From the NCBI GenBank assembly GCA_937960715.1, contig CALGOO010000047.1:1-23392 (forward strand): a DNA stretch of 23,392 nucleotides, written 5' to 3'. This stretch comes from an uncultured Candidatus Competibacteraceae bacterium (GTDB taxonomy: Bacteria; Pseudomonadota; Gammaproteobacteria; Competibacterales; Competibacteraceae). The notes beneath the pieces were generated by a model that was not told where the DNA came from, did no database searches, and worked only from the letters and a program-made list of their open reading frames with translations. This document shows, one piece after another, positions 16,527 through 23,312 of this stretch. Made by a program: the position numbers and the translations under genes. How positions within the stretch are numbered: position 1 is the stretch's first letter; every line of letters starts with the position of its first letter.

Positions 16527-19481
16527 ATGAATTTGGAATTCCGCCAGTCGGCAACCCTGGATGCCGGATTGGCTGCTGTCGAACTACAAACCGCCGCCCT
16601 GACCTACATCGCCCGTGGCTGGGCGCTGACTTGGATGGATCACGGCGCAAAGTTTCCGGAACACAAGGCTTGGAACGCGCCGGACCAGGTTATCACGACG
16701 CCAGAGGCGGCCCGCCGCCGCTGGAACGGCAAGCCGTATAACATCGGCTTGGTTCACGCCTTGGGCACGGTCAAGACGTGTTCGTTCGACGTGGACAAGG
16801 TAGAGCATACTCGCGCCGTGCTGGCGGAGTTCGGTATCGACCTGGACGCCATGCTGGTTGGTATGCCCTGCATCCAAGGTAATCCGGCCAATTTCCGCCT
16901 GATCTTCCGGCAACCTGCTGGGCATGACTTGCCCTTGGTCAAGCTGGAATGGCCAGCGCCTGACGGTGCGGGCAAACTGACGATCTTCGAGTTGCGCGCC
17001 GGCACCAATCAGGACGTACTACCGCCGTCGCTGCACCCCAGCGGCAAGGCTTACGAATGGATCGTCCCGTTGCCCGACGACTCCGCCGATCACCCGGAAC
17101 CGCCGACGGCGCTGCTGGAATTGTGGCTGAACTGGCAGGCGTGGGAGCCTGCCCTGCAAGCGGCCTGCCCCTGGGCCAAGACGCCGAAGCCGAAGGCCAA
17201 ACCCCACCGCAAGACCGACGGCGCGAACCTGGATGTGATCGGGCAGTTCAACGCAGCCCATCGCGTGCGGGAGTTGCTGGAAGCGCAGAGGTACCAGCCA
17301 CGCGGAAAGAATCGCTACCTGCCGCCGAATAGCACCAGCGGCGTTCCCTCGGTGCGGATTCTGGATTCCGGCAAGGTCTACAGCGACAATGGCAGTTGCC
17401 CGCTGAATGACGGGCACGCCTACGATGCTTTTTCGGTGTACTGCATCCTCGAACACTGTGGCGACATGCGGGCCGCCGTTAAGGCCGCCGCCGATCTGCT
17501 GGGCATCGAGCTGAAGTCCAACCGCGCCACCGGCACCGGCTATCCAGAGCGCGACGATCCCGTCGGTGCCCCATTAGCGGATTCCGGGACGACAGCCGCC
17601 AAGATCGACGGCGCCACGAGCGGCGACATTCCATCCCGGCCGGCTACCATCCAAATCCGGCCGGGATACGGTCCGGAAATGGCCGACATCGCCGAAGCCG
17701 TGCTGATGGAACACGACCCCGGCATTTTCCAGCGGTCGGGCTATCTGTGTCGCATCGCCCGCCATCAGGCCGCTACGGTACGCGGCATCAGCCGCCCCAC
17801 CGGGGCCGTGACCATCGCCGTGCTGGACGTGGATTTCCTGCTGGACCGCCTCAACCGCGCCGTGGCCTGGACCCGGTACAACAAGAGGGCGGATGAGTGG
17901 GTCGCCGCCAATGCCCCGCGCATGGTGGCCACAACCCTGCTGGCGCGGTCGGGCTTGTGGCGGTTCCCGATTCTGATCGGGGTGGTGGCCGCGCCCACCT
18001 TGCGCCCGGATGGCAGTATCCTGGATCGTCCCGGTTACGACCCAGCGACCGGCTTGTATTTCGACGCCCAGGGTGTGGCGTTTCCCGCCATCCCCCAGCG
18101 CCCCACTCGCGAACAGGCCCGGGCCGCGTTGGACCTGTTGATTGATGAAGTCCTCGCCCGGCCCTGCCTCAACAGCGACCGGCTGGAAGATCGCGGCTTC
18201 AGTTTCGCCAGCGCCAGCGACCGTAGCGCCGCCTTGGCCGCGATCCTGACCGCGCTGGTACGGCATTCCCTGCCCACCGCGCCGCTGTTCCTGTTCAACG
18301 CCACCCGGCCGGCCAGCGCCAAGAGCCTGCTGGCCGACTGCGTGAGCCTGATCGCCACCGGCCGGACCGCCACGGTGTTTGAGTTGGGCAAAGACCCCGA
18401 CGAGGTGGAAAAGCGCCTGCTGGCCGTGCTGCTGGCCGGCGATCCAGTGATCAATCTGGACAACCTCGAACAACCGCTGGGCGGTTCAGGGTTGTGCAAG
18501 ACCCTGACGGCGGAGAGCATCACCGGGCGGATTCTGGGCGTCAGCAAAAACGCTACGGTACCCACCATCACCACTTGGCTGGCCACTGGGAACAACGTCA
18601 CTGTGATCGGCGATATGACCCGCCGGACGGTGGTCAGCAACCTCGATCCGCAATCCGAAGCCCCCCAGGGCCGGCGATACGACCGCAACCTGGTGACGTG
18701 GATCCCCGAACACCGCGCCCGCCTGGCCGTTGCGGGATTGACCGTCCTTCGTGGCTATATCGCTGCTGGCCGGCCCGCGCAACCTTACCCGCCGATGGGC
18801 AGCTTCGAGGACTGGGACACCACCATCCGCCGCGCCCTGACCTGGCTGGGCGAAGCCGATCCGCTGGCCGGCACCGCGCAACTGGAAGACGCCGACCCGG
18901 TTCGCCTCAAGCTGCGGGCGTTGCTGGTGGCGTGGTATGGCGCCTTCAGGGCCGTCGGCGCGACCGCCAAGGAAGCGATTGCCCGCGCCCGCGAGACGGT
19001 GCGCGACGACGAGGGCACGGAACAGTCGCGTTATCCGATGTTACGTGACGTACTGGAAGAGCATTTCACGGACCGGCGCGGCGACATGAGCAGCCGCATC
19101 ATCGGCGATTTCATCAAGAAATATGCTCGCCGCGTGGAGATCGGCTCACGCTTTGAGCACGACGGAATTTCCCATCACGCCGCAATCTGGCGCGTGAAAA
19201 TCCTTGACCCGCACCGCTGGCAAAAATTTTCCACCGAAGGTAACTCGACTCCCCAGACTCCCCAAACTCCCCAACAGCGTAAGTCATGGAACAGGGAATT
19301 TGGGGAGTCAGAGGAGTTAGGGGAGTTAGGGGAGTTAGGGAAGTCTGTTTACCCTCGATCAGAAAATTTTGGCAAGTCTTGCGCGACCTGCCGGCATTTG
19401 ATTCCGGAACCCGATGGCGGCGCTTGCGGGATGCACGAACGTTATAATCGACCGCTATCAGAAGATCGCTGGTTTCTCTGA
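16527..19481 (+). CDS. Primase-polymerase / AAA+ helicase fusion (element replication protein)
   Basis: This 984-residue protein probably replicates the island, like the alpha protein of P4. Residues about 20-230 are a bifunctional primase-polymerase (Prim-Pol) domain, with the metal-binding Asp88-Val-Asp90 in CSFDVDKVEH. A linker domain (HRVRELLEAQRYQPRGKNRY, LNDGHAYDAFSVYCILEHCG) follows. The C-terminal half is an ATPase of the phage primase-helicase sort. A Walker A-like segment is at Lys599 (TRPASAKS, with the usual glycines missing). A Walker B-like INLDN ends at 646, and sensor-like ATGNN is at 686-690, followed by GDMTRR. The tail has TPQ and ELG repeats and a CATC...CGMH cysteine/histidine cluster. 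ATG at 16527 was chosen, with GGAG upstream. Confidence 0.85.
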   Translation: MNLEFRQSATLDAGLAAVELQTAALTYIARGWALTWMDHGAKFPEHKAWNAPDQVITTPEAARRRWNGKPYNIGLVHALGTVKTCSFDVDKVEHTRAVLAEFGIDLDAMLVGMPCIQGNPANFRLIFRQPAGHDLPLVKLEWPAPDGAGKLTIFELRAGTNQDVLPPSLHPSGKAYEWIVPLPDDSADHPEPPTALLELWLNWQAWEPALQAACPWAKTPKPKAKPHRKTDGANLDVIGQFNAAHRVRELLEAQRYQPRGKNRYLPPNSTSGVPSVRILDSGKVYSDNGSCPLNDGHAYDAFSVYCILEHCGDMRAAVKAAADLLGIELKSNRATGTGYPERDDPVGAPLADSGTTAAKIDGATSGDIPSRPATIQIRPGYGPEMADIAEAVLMEHDPGIFQRSGYLCRIARHQAATVRGISRPTGAVTIAVLDVDFLLDRLNRAVAWTRYNKRADEWVAANAPRMVATTLLARSGLWRFPILIGVVAAPTLRPDGSILDRPGYDPATGLYFDAQGVAFPAIPQRPTREQARAALDLLIDEVLARPCLNSDRLEDRGFSFASASDRSAALAAILTALVRHSLPTAPLFLFNATRPASAKSLLADCVSLIATGRTATVFELGKDPDEVEKRLLAVLLAGDPVINLDNLEQPLGGSGLCKTLTAESITGRILGVSKNATVPTITTWLATGNNVTVIGDMTRRTVVSNLDPQSEAPQGRRYDRNLVTWIPEHRARLAVAGLTVLRGYIAAGRPAQPYPPMGSFEDWDTTIRRALTWLGEADPLAGTAQLEDADPVRLKLRALLVAWYGAFRAVGATAKEAIARARETVRDDEGTEQSRYPMLRDVLEEHFTDRRGDMSSRIIGDFIKKYARRVEIGSRFEHDGISHHAAIWRVKILDPHRWQKFSTEGNSTPQTPQTPQQRKSWNREFGESEELGELGELGKSVYPRSENFGKSCATCRHLIPEPDGGACGMHERYNRPLSEDRWFL

Positions 19482-19647
19482 TTTGCCACGGAGTCCGTGC
19501 GGCTCGATATGCTCTTCCCAGACATTCCTTGACCAGTTGCAGCATGTGCGAGAGTCCCAGTATCGGCTCGATCTTCAACGAGAGCAGGGCTTGTTTGGCT
19601 TGCTGCTCCAGCGGGTCTTTGTTGTCGTATGGCTTCGATGCGTTCAC
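19114..19647 (-). CDS. Doubtful ORF antisense to the primase 3' end
   Basis: A GTG at 19647, with AAGGAG 6 bases upstream, opens a 177-residue frame. Only the first 60 residues or so look protein-like (PLEQQAKQALLSLKIEPILG, HMLQLVKECLGRAY). The remainder is antisense to the primase tail and its 9-bp repeats (LTPLTPLTP). It may be a real short gene that has lost its end, or chance. Confidence 0.25.
   Translation of the reverse strand: MNASKPYDNKDPLEQQAKQALLSLKIEPILGLSHMLQLVKECLGRAYRAARTPWQIRETSDLLIAVDYNVRASRKRRHRVPESNAGRSRKTCQNFLIEGKQTSLTPLTPLTPLTPQIPCSMTYAVGEFGESGESSYLRWKIFASGAGQGFSRARLRRDGKFRRAQSVSRSPRGEHIS
19247..19345. repeat. Two opposed clusters of 9-bp iteron-like repeats
   Basis: Three tandem 9-mers of the form (G/A)ACTCCCCA occupy 19247-19273. 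After 27 bases, five 9-mers of the inverted form (AGGGGAGTT and variants) occupy 19301-19345. They lie in the 3' coding end of the primase gene and encode TPQ and ELG repeats. The arrangement resembles replication iterons or a large foldback. Confidence 0.8.
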
Positions 19648-20014
19648 TGCGAACTCCTTGCAAGAGAGGATTGAGCAACCGGAAACTGAAATTGTTCACC
19701 GGCGAACAGTGGCAAATCCAGAGCCATCCGGCGCGGTATGAGTGGCGCAACTGCCAGCGTATCGAAATCAATGCGATCAAGGTGCGCGACCGGCCCGCCT
19801 ATCTGGAACGGAAGATCGGTCAGGGCGCAGACGCTGGGGGAGGGCTTGCCGGCGCATCGGCTGGAAAAGCTAAACCGCCACGAAACGCGCCTGGATCGAA
19901 AGTTCGAACGCGCCTCGGCGATGCCAATGAAGCCGAAAACACTGCGCGGTGGCCAGTAACGCCCTACTATTGTCCCAAACAATCGAAGCGCCATAACCCA
20001 CCAGAACCAGGCCC
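19482..20014. other. Decayed interval between the primase gene and hsdM
   Basis: No intact gene is convincing in these 533 bases. The left part contains the start of the doubtful antisense ORF. Its right part (near 19830-19959) holds a short protein-like remnant. The composition is mixed, and no repeats or RNA genes were recognised. It looks like a scar of lost island genes. Confidence 0.4.
19830..19959 (+). pseudogene. Possible C-terminal gene remnant
   Basis: One forward frame reads LPAHRLEKLNRHETRLDRKF followed by about 17 residues and a stop. It resembles the C-terminal RYET-LDRK-ER type helix found in some conserved hypothetical bacterial proteins. The upstream part of this frame is low-complexity and not protein-like, so the rest of the gene seems deleted or frameshifted. 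The recognition is weak. Confidence 0.25.
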
Positions 20015-22468
20015 ATGCCCCTCACCCTGCCGCAACTTGAACGCCATTTGTTCAAAGCCGCCGACATCCTGCGCGGCAAGATGGACGCTTCCGAATTCAA
20101 GGAATACATCTTCGGCATGTTGTTCCTGAAGCGGTGTTCCGACGTGTTCGACCAGCGCCGCGAGGAGATCGTCCGGCAGCGGCAGGGCCAGGCCAGCAAA
20201 TCGCCGACCGAGGCCGCGCACATCGCCGAGATGAAAAGCTGGTACGGGGCCAGCTTCTACGTGCCGCCGGAGTCGCGCTGGCGCTCTCTGCTCAACCATG
20301 CCCACCACAACGTGGGCGACTACCTGAACAAGGCGCTGGCCGGTCTGGAAGCCCACAACAGCAGCCTCGACGGGGTGCTGGAACACATCGACTTCACCCA
20401 CAAGGTCGGCCAGAGCAAGCTGCCGGACAAGAAGCTGCGCGAACTGATCGTGCATTTCGGCGAGCACCGCCTGCGCAACGAGGACTTCGAGTTTCCCGAC
20501 CTGCTGGGCGCGGCTTACGAATACCTGATCGGCGAGTTTGCCGATTCCGCCGGCAAGAAGGGCGGCGAGTTCTATACGCCGCGCTCGGTGGTGCGGATGA
20601 TGGTGCGCTTGATCAAGCCGGAGCAGCATCACCGCATTTACGACCCCTGTTGCGGGTCCGGCGGGATGCTGATTCTGGCGAAGGAATATATCGACGAGCA
20701 AGGCGGCGAAGGCCGCAAGGCCGACCTGTACGGGCAGGAAGCCAACGGCACGGTCTGGTCCATCGCCAAGATGAACATGTTGCTGCACGGCATCAGCACC
20801 GCCGACCTGCAAAACGAAGACACCCTGGTGGAGCCGCGACACGTCGAAGGCGGAGAGTTGTTGCGCTTCGACCGCATCCTCACCAATCCGCCGTTTTCGA
20901 TCAACTTCGGCCCCGGCGACAAGGACAGCCAAAAAGCCTTCGCGCCGAAATTCCCGGAGCGCTTTCGCTACGGCCAAGTGCCGCTGGGGGCGAAAAAGGC
21001 TGATCTGATGTTCCTGCAACACATGGTGCATGTGCTGCGCGGGGGCGGGCTGCTCGCCACGGTAATGCCGCATGGCGTGCTGTTCCGGGGCGGCGAGGAG
21101 AAAACCATCCGCGCCGGCATCATCGAAGACGACTTGCTGGAAGCGGTGATCGGTCTGGCGCCCAACCTGTTTTATGGCACCGGCATCCCGGCCTGCATTC
21201 TGGTGTTGCGCCAGCGCCGGGGGAGCGAGAGCGGCAAGCCCGAATCGCGGCGCGGCAAGGTGTTGTTCGTCAACGCCGACCGCGACTACTTCGAGGGCCG
21301 GGCGCAGAACTATCTGCTGCCGGAACACATCGAGAAGATCGTCACCACCTTCGACGCCTATGCCGAAGTGCCCGGTTTTTCGGCCATCGTGGAGAACGCC
21401 ACGCTCAAGGCCAACGAGTACAACCTCAACATCCGCCGCTACGCCGACAACGCCCCACCGCCGGAGCCACACGACGTGCGCGCCCATCTGTTGGGCGGAG
21501 TGCCCAAGGCGGAAATCGCGGCCAAGACGCCGCTGTTCGCCGCCCACGGCTTCGACCCGCTGGATTTGCTGGTGGAGCGCGACGCTGCCTATCTGGACTT
21601 CCGCGCCGACATCGCCAGCAAGCCGGCGCTCAAGTCGTTGATCGAGCACAACCCCGGCGTCACCGGCAAGGAAACGGCCCTGCGCGCCCAGTTCGAAAGC
21701 TGGTGGCGGGAGCACAGCGGCCATATTACCGCGCTGGTCGGCAGTCAAAGCCTGGTCGGCTTGCGGCAGGAATTGCTGCGCAGCTTTAGCCAGTCGCTGG
21801 AAACGGTCGGCGTGCTCGATGCGTTTCAGGTGCGCGGCATCATCGCCGGGTTCTGGAACCAGACCCAGTACGAATTTCTCACCCTGATGGCGCGGGGCGC
21901 CAAGGGTGTGGTGGACGCCTGGCGCACCAGCATCGTCACCGCGCTGGAGGACAAGGCCAGCAAGAGCAGCCCGCTGGAGCACAAGCTGGTCAAGTTGCTG
22001 ATGGGGGGCTTTGTCGAGGAACTGGCGGAACTGGAGGCGAAAAAGGCCGAACTCGACAGCCAGATCAAGGCGGCTACGCCCAACGAGGACGAGGAGGGCG
22101 AAGGCGATGCGACCGCCGAGGTTGACGACGACAACGCGGTGGACGAGGCTCAACTCAAGGCGTGGAAGCAGGAATTGGGCGAGGTGAAGAAAAAGCTGAA
22201 GGTGAAGAAAGCGACGTTCGAGGCGCATTTGAATGAGGGAGTGGCCGGTCTGAGCGAGACGCAGGCCGCCGAGTTGTTGCTGACCATCCTGCACGACGAT
22301 ATGCGCGCCATCGTCGAACGCTACATCACCCAGCAGCGCCAGCAAATCATCGCCGCCGTGGAGAACTGGTGGGATAAATACAAGGTGACGCTGACCGAGA
22401 TTGAGCAGGAACGGGATGCGGCAGCGCGGGAGTTGCGACGGTTTTTGGAGGGACTGGGGTATGTCTGA
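20015..22468 (+). CDS. hsdM: Type I restriction-modification DNA methyltransferase subunit HsdM
   Basis: This 817-residue subunit methylates adenine N6 in complex with a specificity subunit HsdS. The N-terminal helical HsdM_N domain (ADILRGKMDASEFKEYIFGM, LFLKRCSDVF) precedes the catalytic domain. That domain has motif I DPCCGSGG beginning at Asp210 and motif IV NPPF at 291-294. The approach GGEFYTPRSVV is typical of type I M subunits. It is much longer than E. coli HsdM (529 residues). The extra C-terminus is helical with an acidic stretch (NEDEEGEGDATAEVDDDN) and ends in a coiled-coil-like tail (LTEIEQERDAAARELRRFLE). The stop overlaps a following ATG by 8 bases, as expected for hsdM-hsdS coupling. 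What follows, however, is a palindrome and a GIY-YIG gene, not hsdS. Confidence 0.93.
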   Translation: MPLTLPQLERHLFKAADILRGKMDASEFKEYIFGMLFLKRCSDVFDQRREEIVRQRQGQASKSPTEAAHIAEMKSWYGASFYVPPESRWRSLLNHAHHNVGDYLNKALAGLEAHNSSLDGVLEHIDFTHKVGQSKLPDKKLRELIVHFGEHRLRNEDFEFPDLLGAAYEYLIGEFADSAGKKGGEFYTPRSVVRMMVRLIKPEQHHRIYDPCCGSGGMLILAKEYIDEQGGEGRKADLYGQEANGTVWSIAKMNMLLHGISTADLQNEDTLVEPRHVEGGELLRFDRILTNPPFSINFGPGDKDSQKAFAPKFPERFRYGQVPLGAKKADLMFLQHMVHVLRGGGLLATVMPHGVLFRGGEEKTIRAGIIEDDLLEAVIGLAPNLFYGTGIPACILVLRQRRGSESGKPESRRGKVLFVNADRDYFEGRAQNYLLPEHIEKIVTTFDAYAEVPGFSAIVENATLKANEYNLNIRRYADNAPPPEPHDVRAHLLGGVPKAEIAAKTPLFAAHGFDPLDLLVERDAAYLDFRADIASKPALKSLIEHNPGVTGKETALRAQFESWWREHSGHITALVGSQSLVGLRQELLRSFSQSLETVGVLDAFQVRGIIAGFWNQTQYEFLTLMARGAKGVVDAWRTSIVTALEDKASKSSPLEHKLVKLLMGGFVEELAELEAKKAELDSQIKAATPNEDEEGEGDATAEVDDDNAVDEAQLKAWKQELGEVKKKLKVKKATFEAHLNEGVAGLSETQAAELLLTILHDDMRAIVERYITQQRQQIIAAVENWWDKYKVTLTEIEQERDAAARELRRFLEGLGYV

Positions 22469-22536
22469 ACGGATACCACTCCACGAACCACAACGTCATT
22501 CCCGCCCTCGCAAACGCGGGGAAATCGGGAATCCAG
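22421..22536 (+). repeat. Long direct repeat, left copy (hsdM 3' end, junction and palindrome)
   Basis: These 116 bases align without gaps to 23265-23380, with about 15 mismatches by eye (roughly 87% identity). They cover the last hsdM codons, the overlapping ATGTCTGA junction, about 25 further bases and one 43-base palindromic element. Confidence 0.85.
22494..22536 (+). repeat. Long-form (43-bp) palindromic REP-like element
   Basis: The element runs from CGTCATTCCCGC to CGGGAATCCAG with an internal CTCG/CAAACGCGGGG part. It starts 25 bases after the hsdM stop, inside the frame that opens at ATG 22461. Confidence 0.85.
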
Positions 22537-22556
22537 CACCATTCGTTTCAGCACCC

Positions 22557-22599
22557 CGTCATTCCCGTCCTCGCGAACGCGGGGAAAGCGGGAATCCAG
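22557..22599 (+). repeat. Long-form palindromic REP-like element
   Basis: This is a second 43-base copy (CGTCATTCCCGTCC...GCGGGAATCCAG). It ends 12 bases before the GIY-YIG start codon. Confidence 0.85.
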
Positions 22600-22611
22600 C
22601 AGAACGCCATC

Positions 22612-22908
22612 ATGCCGAAACAGCCCGCGACTTACATTCTCGCCAGCCGTCGAAACGGTACGCTTTACGTTGGCGTAACCAGCGATCTGATCAAGCGAGT
22701 CTGGGAACACAAAAACGATCTGATCGAAGGATTCACCAAGAAATATCAGGTCCATCAATTGATCTACTTCGAGATGCACGGGGATATGAACGCGGCGATC
22801 ACGCGGGAAAAACAATTGAAGAAATGGAACCGGGCATGGAAAATCGAATTGATCGAGAAAACCAATCCTTGCTGGCGCGACTTGTGGGAAGACATCGCTG
22901 GGGGCTAA
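22612..22908 (+). CDS. Small GIY-YIG endonuclease
   Basis: This 98-residue single-domain nuclease has the family core. TYIL (7-10) stands for GIY, YVG (19-21) for YIG, catalytic Arg29 lies in LIKRVWEHK, and the metal-binding Glu66 lies in ITREKQLKKW. The C-terminal LIEKTNPCWRDLW is also typical of stand-alone YhbQ-type GIY-YIG proteins. All catalytic residues are present, so it should be active on DNA. There is no extra DNA-binding domain. No ribosome-binding site is visible; the start lies only 12 bases after one palindrome, and the stop only 14 bases before the next. The gene interrupts the expected hsdM-hsdS junction. Confidence 0.9.
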   Translation: MPKQPATYILASRRNGTLYVGVTSDLIKRVWEHKNDLIEGFTKKYQVHQLIYFEMHGDMNAAITREKQLKKWNRAWKIELIEKTNPCWRDLWEDIAGG

Positions 22909-22922
22909 GAGAAACAGGAGTG

Positions 22923-22965
22923 CGTCATTGCCGTCCTCGTGAACGCAGGGAAAGCGGGAATCCAG
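22923..22965 (+). repeat. Long-form palindromic REP-like element
   Basis: This 43-base copy begins 14 bases after the GIY-YIG stop. It matches the copy at 23338-23380 base for base, and the identity continues through the following spacer to the window edge. Confidence 0.85.
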
Positions 22966-22985
22966 CACCACTCGTCTCCACTCCA

Positions 22986-23205
22986 CGTCATTCCCGCACC
23001 AGCGGGAATCCAGCGCCACTCGTCTCCACTCCACGTCATTCCCGCACCAGCGGGAATCTAGCGCCACTCGTCTCCACCCCACGTCATTCCCGCACCAGCG
23101 GGAATCCAGCACCACTCGTCTCCACCCCACGTCATTCCCGCACCAGCGGGAATCCAGCACCACTCGTCTCCACCCCACGTCATTCCCGCACCAGCGGGAA
23201 TCCAG
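22986..23205 (+). repeat. Tandem array of five short palindromes with a 48-bp period
   Basis: Five 28-base palindromes (CGTCATTCCCGC, ACCA loop, GCGGGAATCCAG) start at 22986, 23034, 23082, 23130 and 23178. They are separated by 20-base spacers (CCACTCGTCTCCAC core) that are almost identical to each other. The third palindrome has one change (ATCTAG). Uniform spacers show tandem amplification of one 48-base unit. Confidence 0.92.
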
Positions 23206-23224
23206 CACGCCGGGTAAGACAAAC

Positions 23225-23252
23225 CTGGATTCCCGCGTTCGCGGGAATGACG
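23225..23252 (-). repeat. Inverted copy of the short palindrome
   Basis: CTGGATTCCCGC...GCGGGAATGACG is the reverse orientation of the 28-base element. It closes the array 12 bases before the second copy of the hsdM end, giving the array oppositely oriented ends. Confidence 0.85.
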
Positions 23253-23264
23253 GCTATTACAATA

Positions 23265-23312
23265 GCGGCGCGGGAATTGCGGCAGTTTTTGGAGGGGCTG
23301 GGGTATGTCTGA
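23265..23312 (+). pseudogene. Second, diverged copy of the hsdM 3' end
   Basis: This segment encodes AARELRQFLEGLGYV and a stop, versus AARELRRFLEGLGYV in hsdM. Most base differences are at silent third positions. It has no upstream hsdM sequence, so it is a fragment. Its stop overlaps an ATG by 8 bases, exactly as in the full gene. Confidence 0.8.

Noticed and set aside
19967..22345. 792-codon reverse ORF opposite hsdM
   Set aside because: It is antisense to a fully motif-supported HsdM. Its composition is that of a GC-rich shadow frame with no recognisable domain.
22986..23205. CRISPR array (28-base palindromic repeats, 20-base spacers)
   Set aside because: The spacers are nearly identical to each other, no cas genes are near, and the repeat unit belongs to a dispersed REP-like family also present at 1637-1707.
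22321..23208. Reverse ORF with repeated LDSRWCGNDV peptides
   Set aside because: It is the reverse-strand reading of the palindromic repeats and has no independent coding evidence.
22401..23312. Long forward ORF of 303 codons across the palindrome region
   Set aside because: Its product is a translation of the repeats (RHSRTSGNPAPLVST type) and of the GIY-YIG gene in the wrong frame. Only the end corresponds to real hsdM-derived codons.
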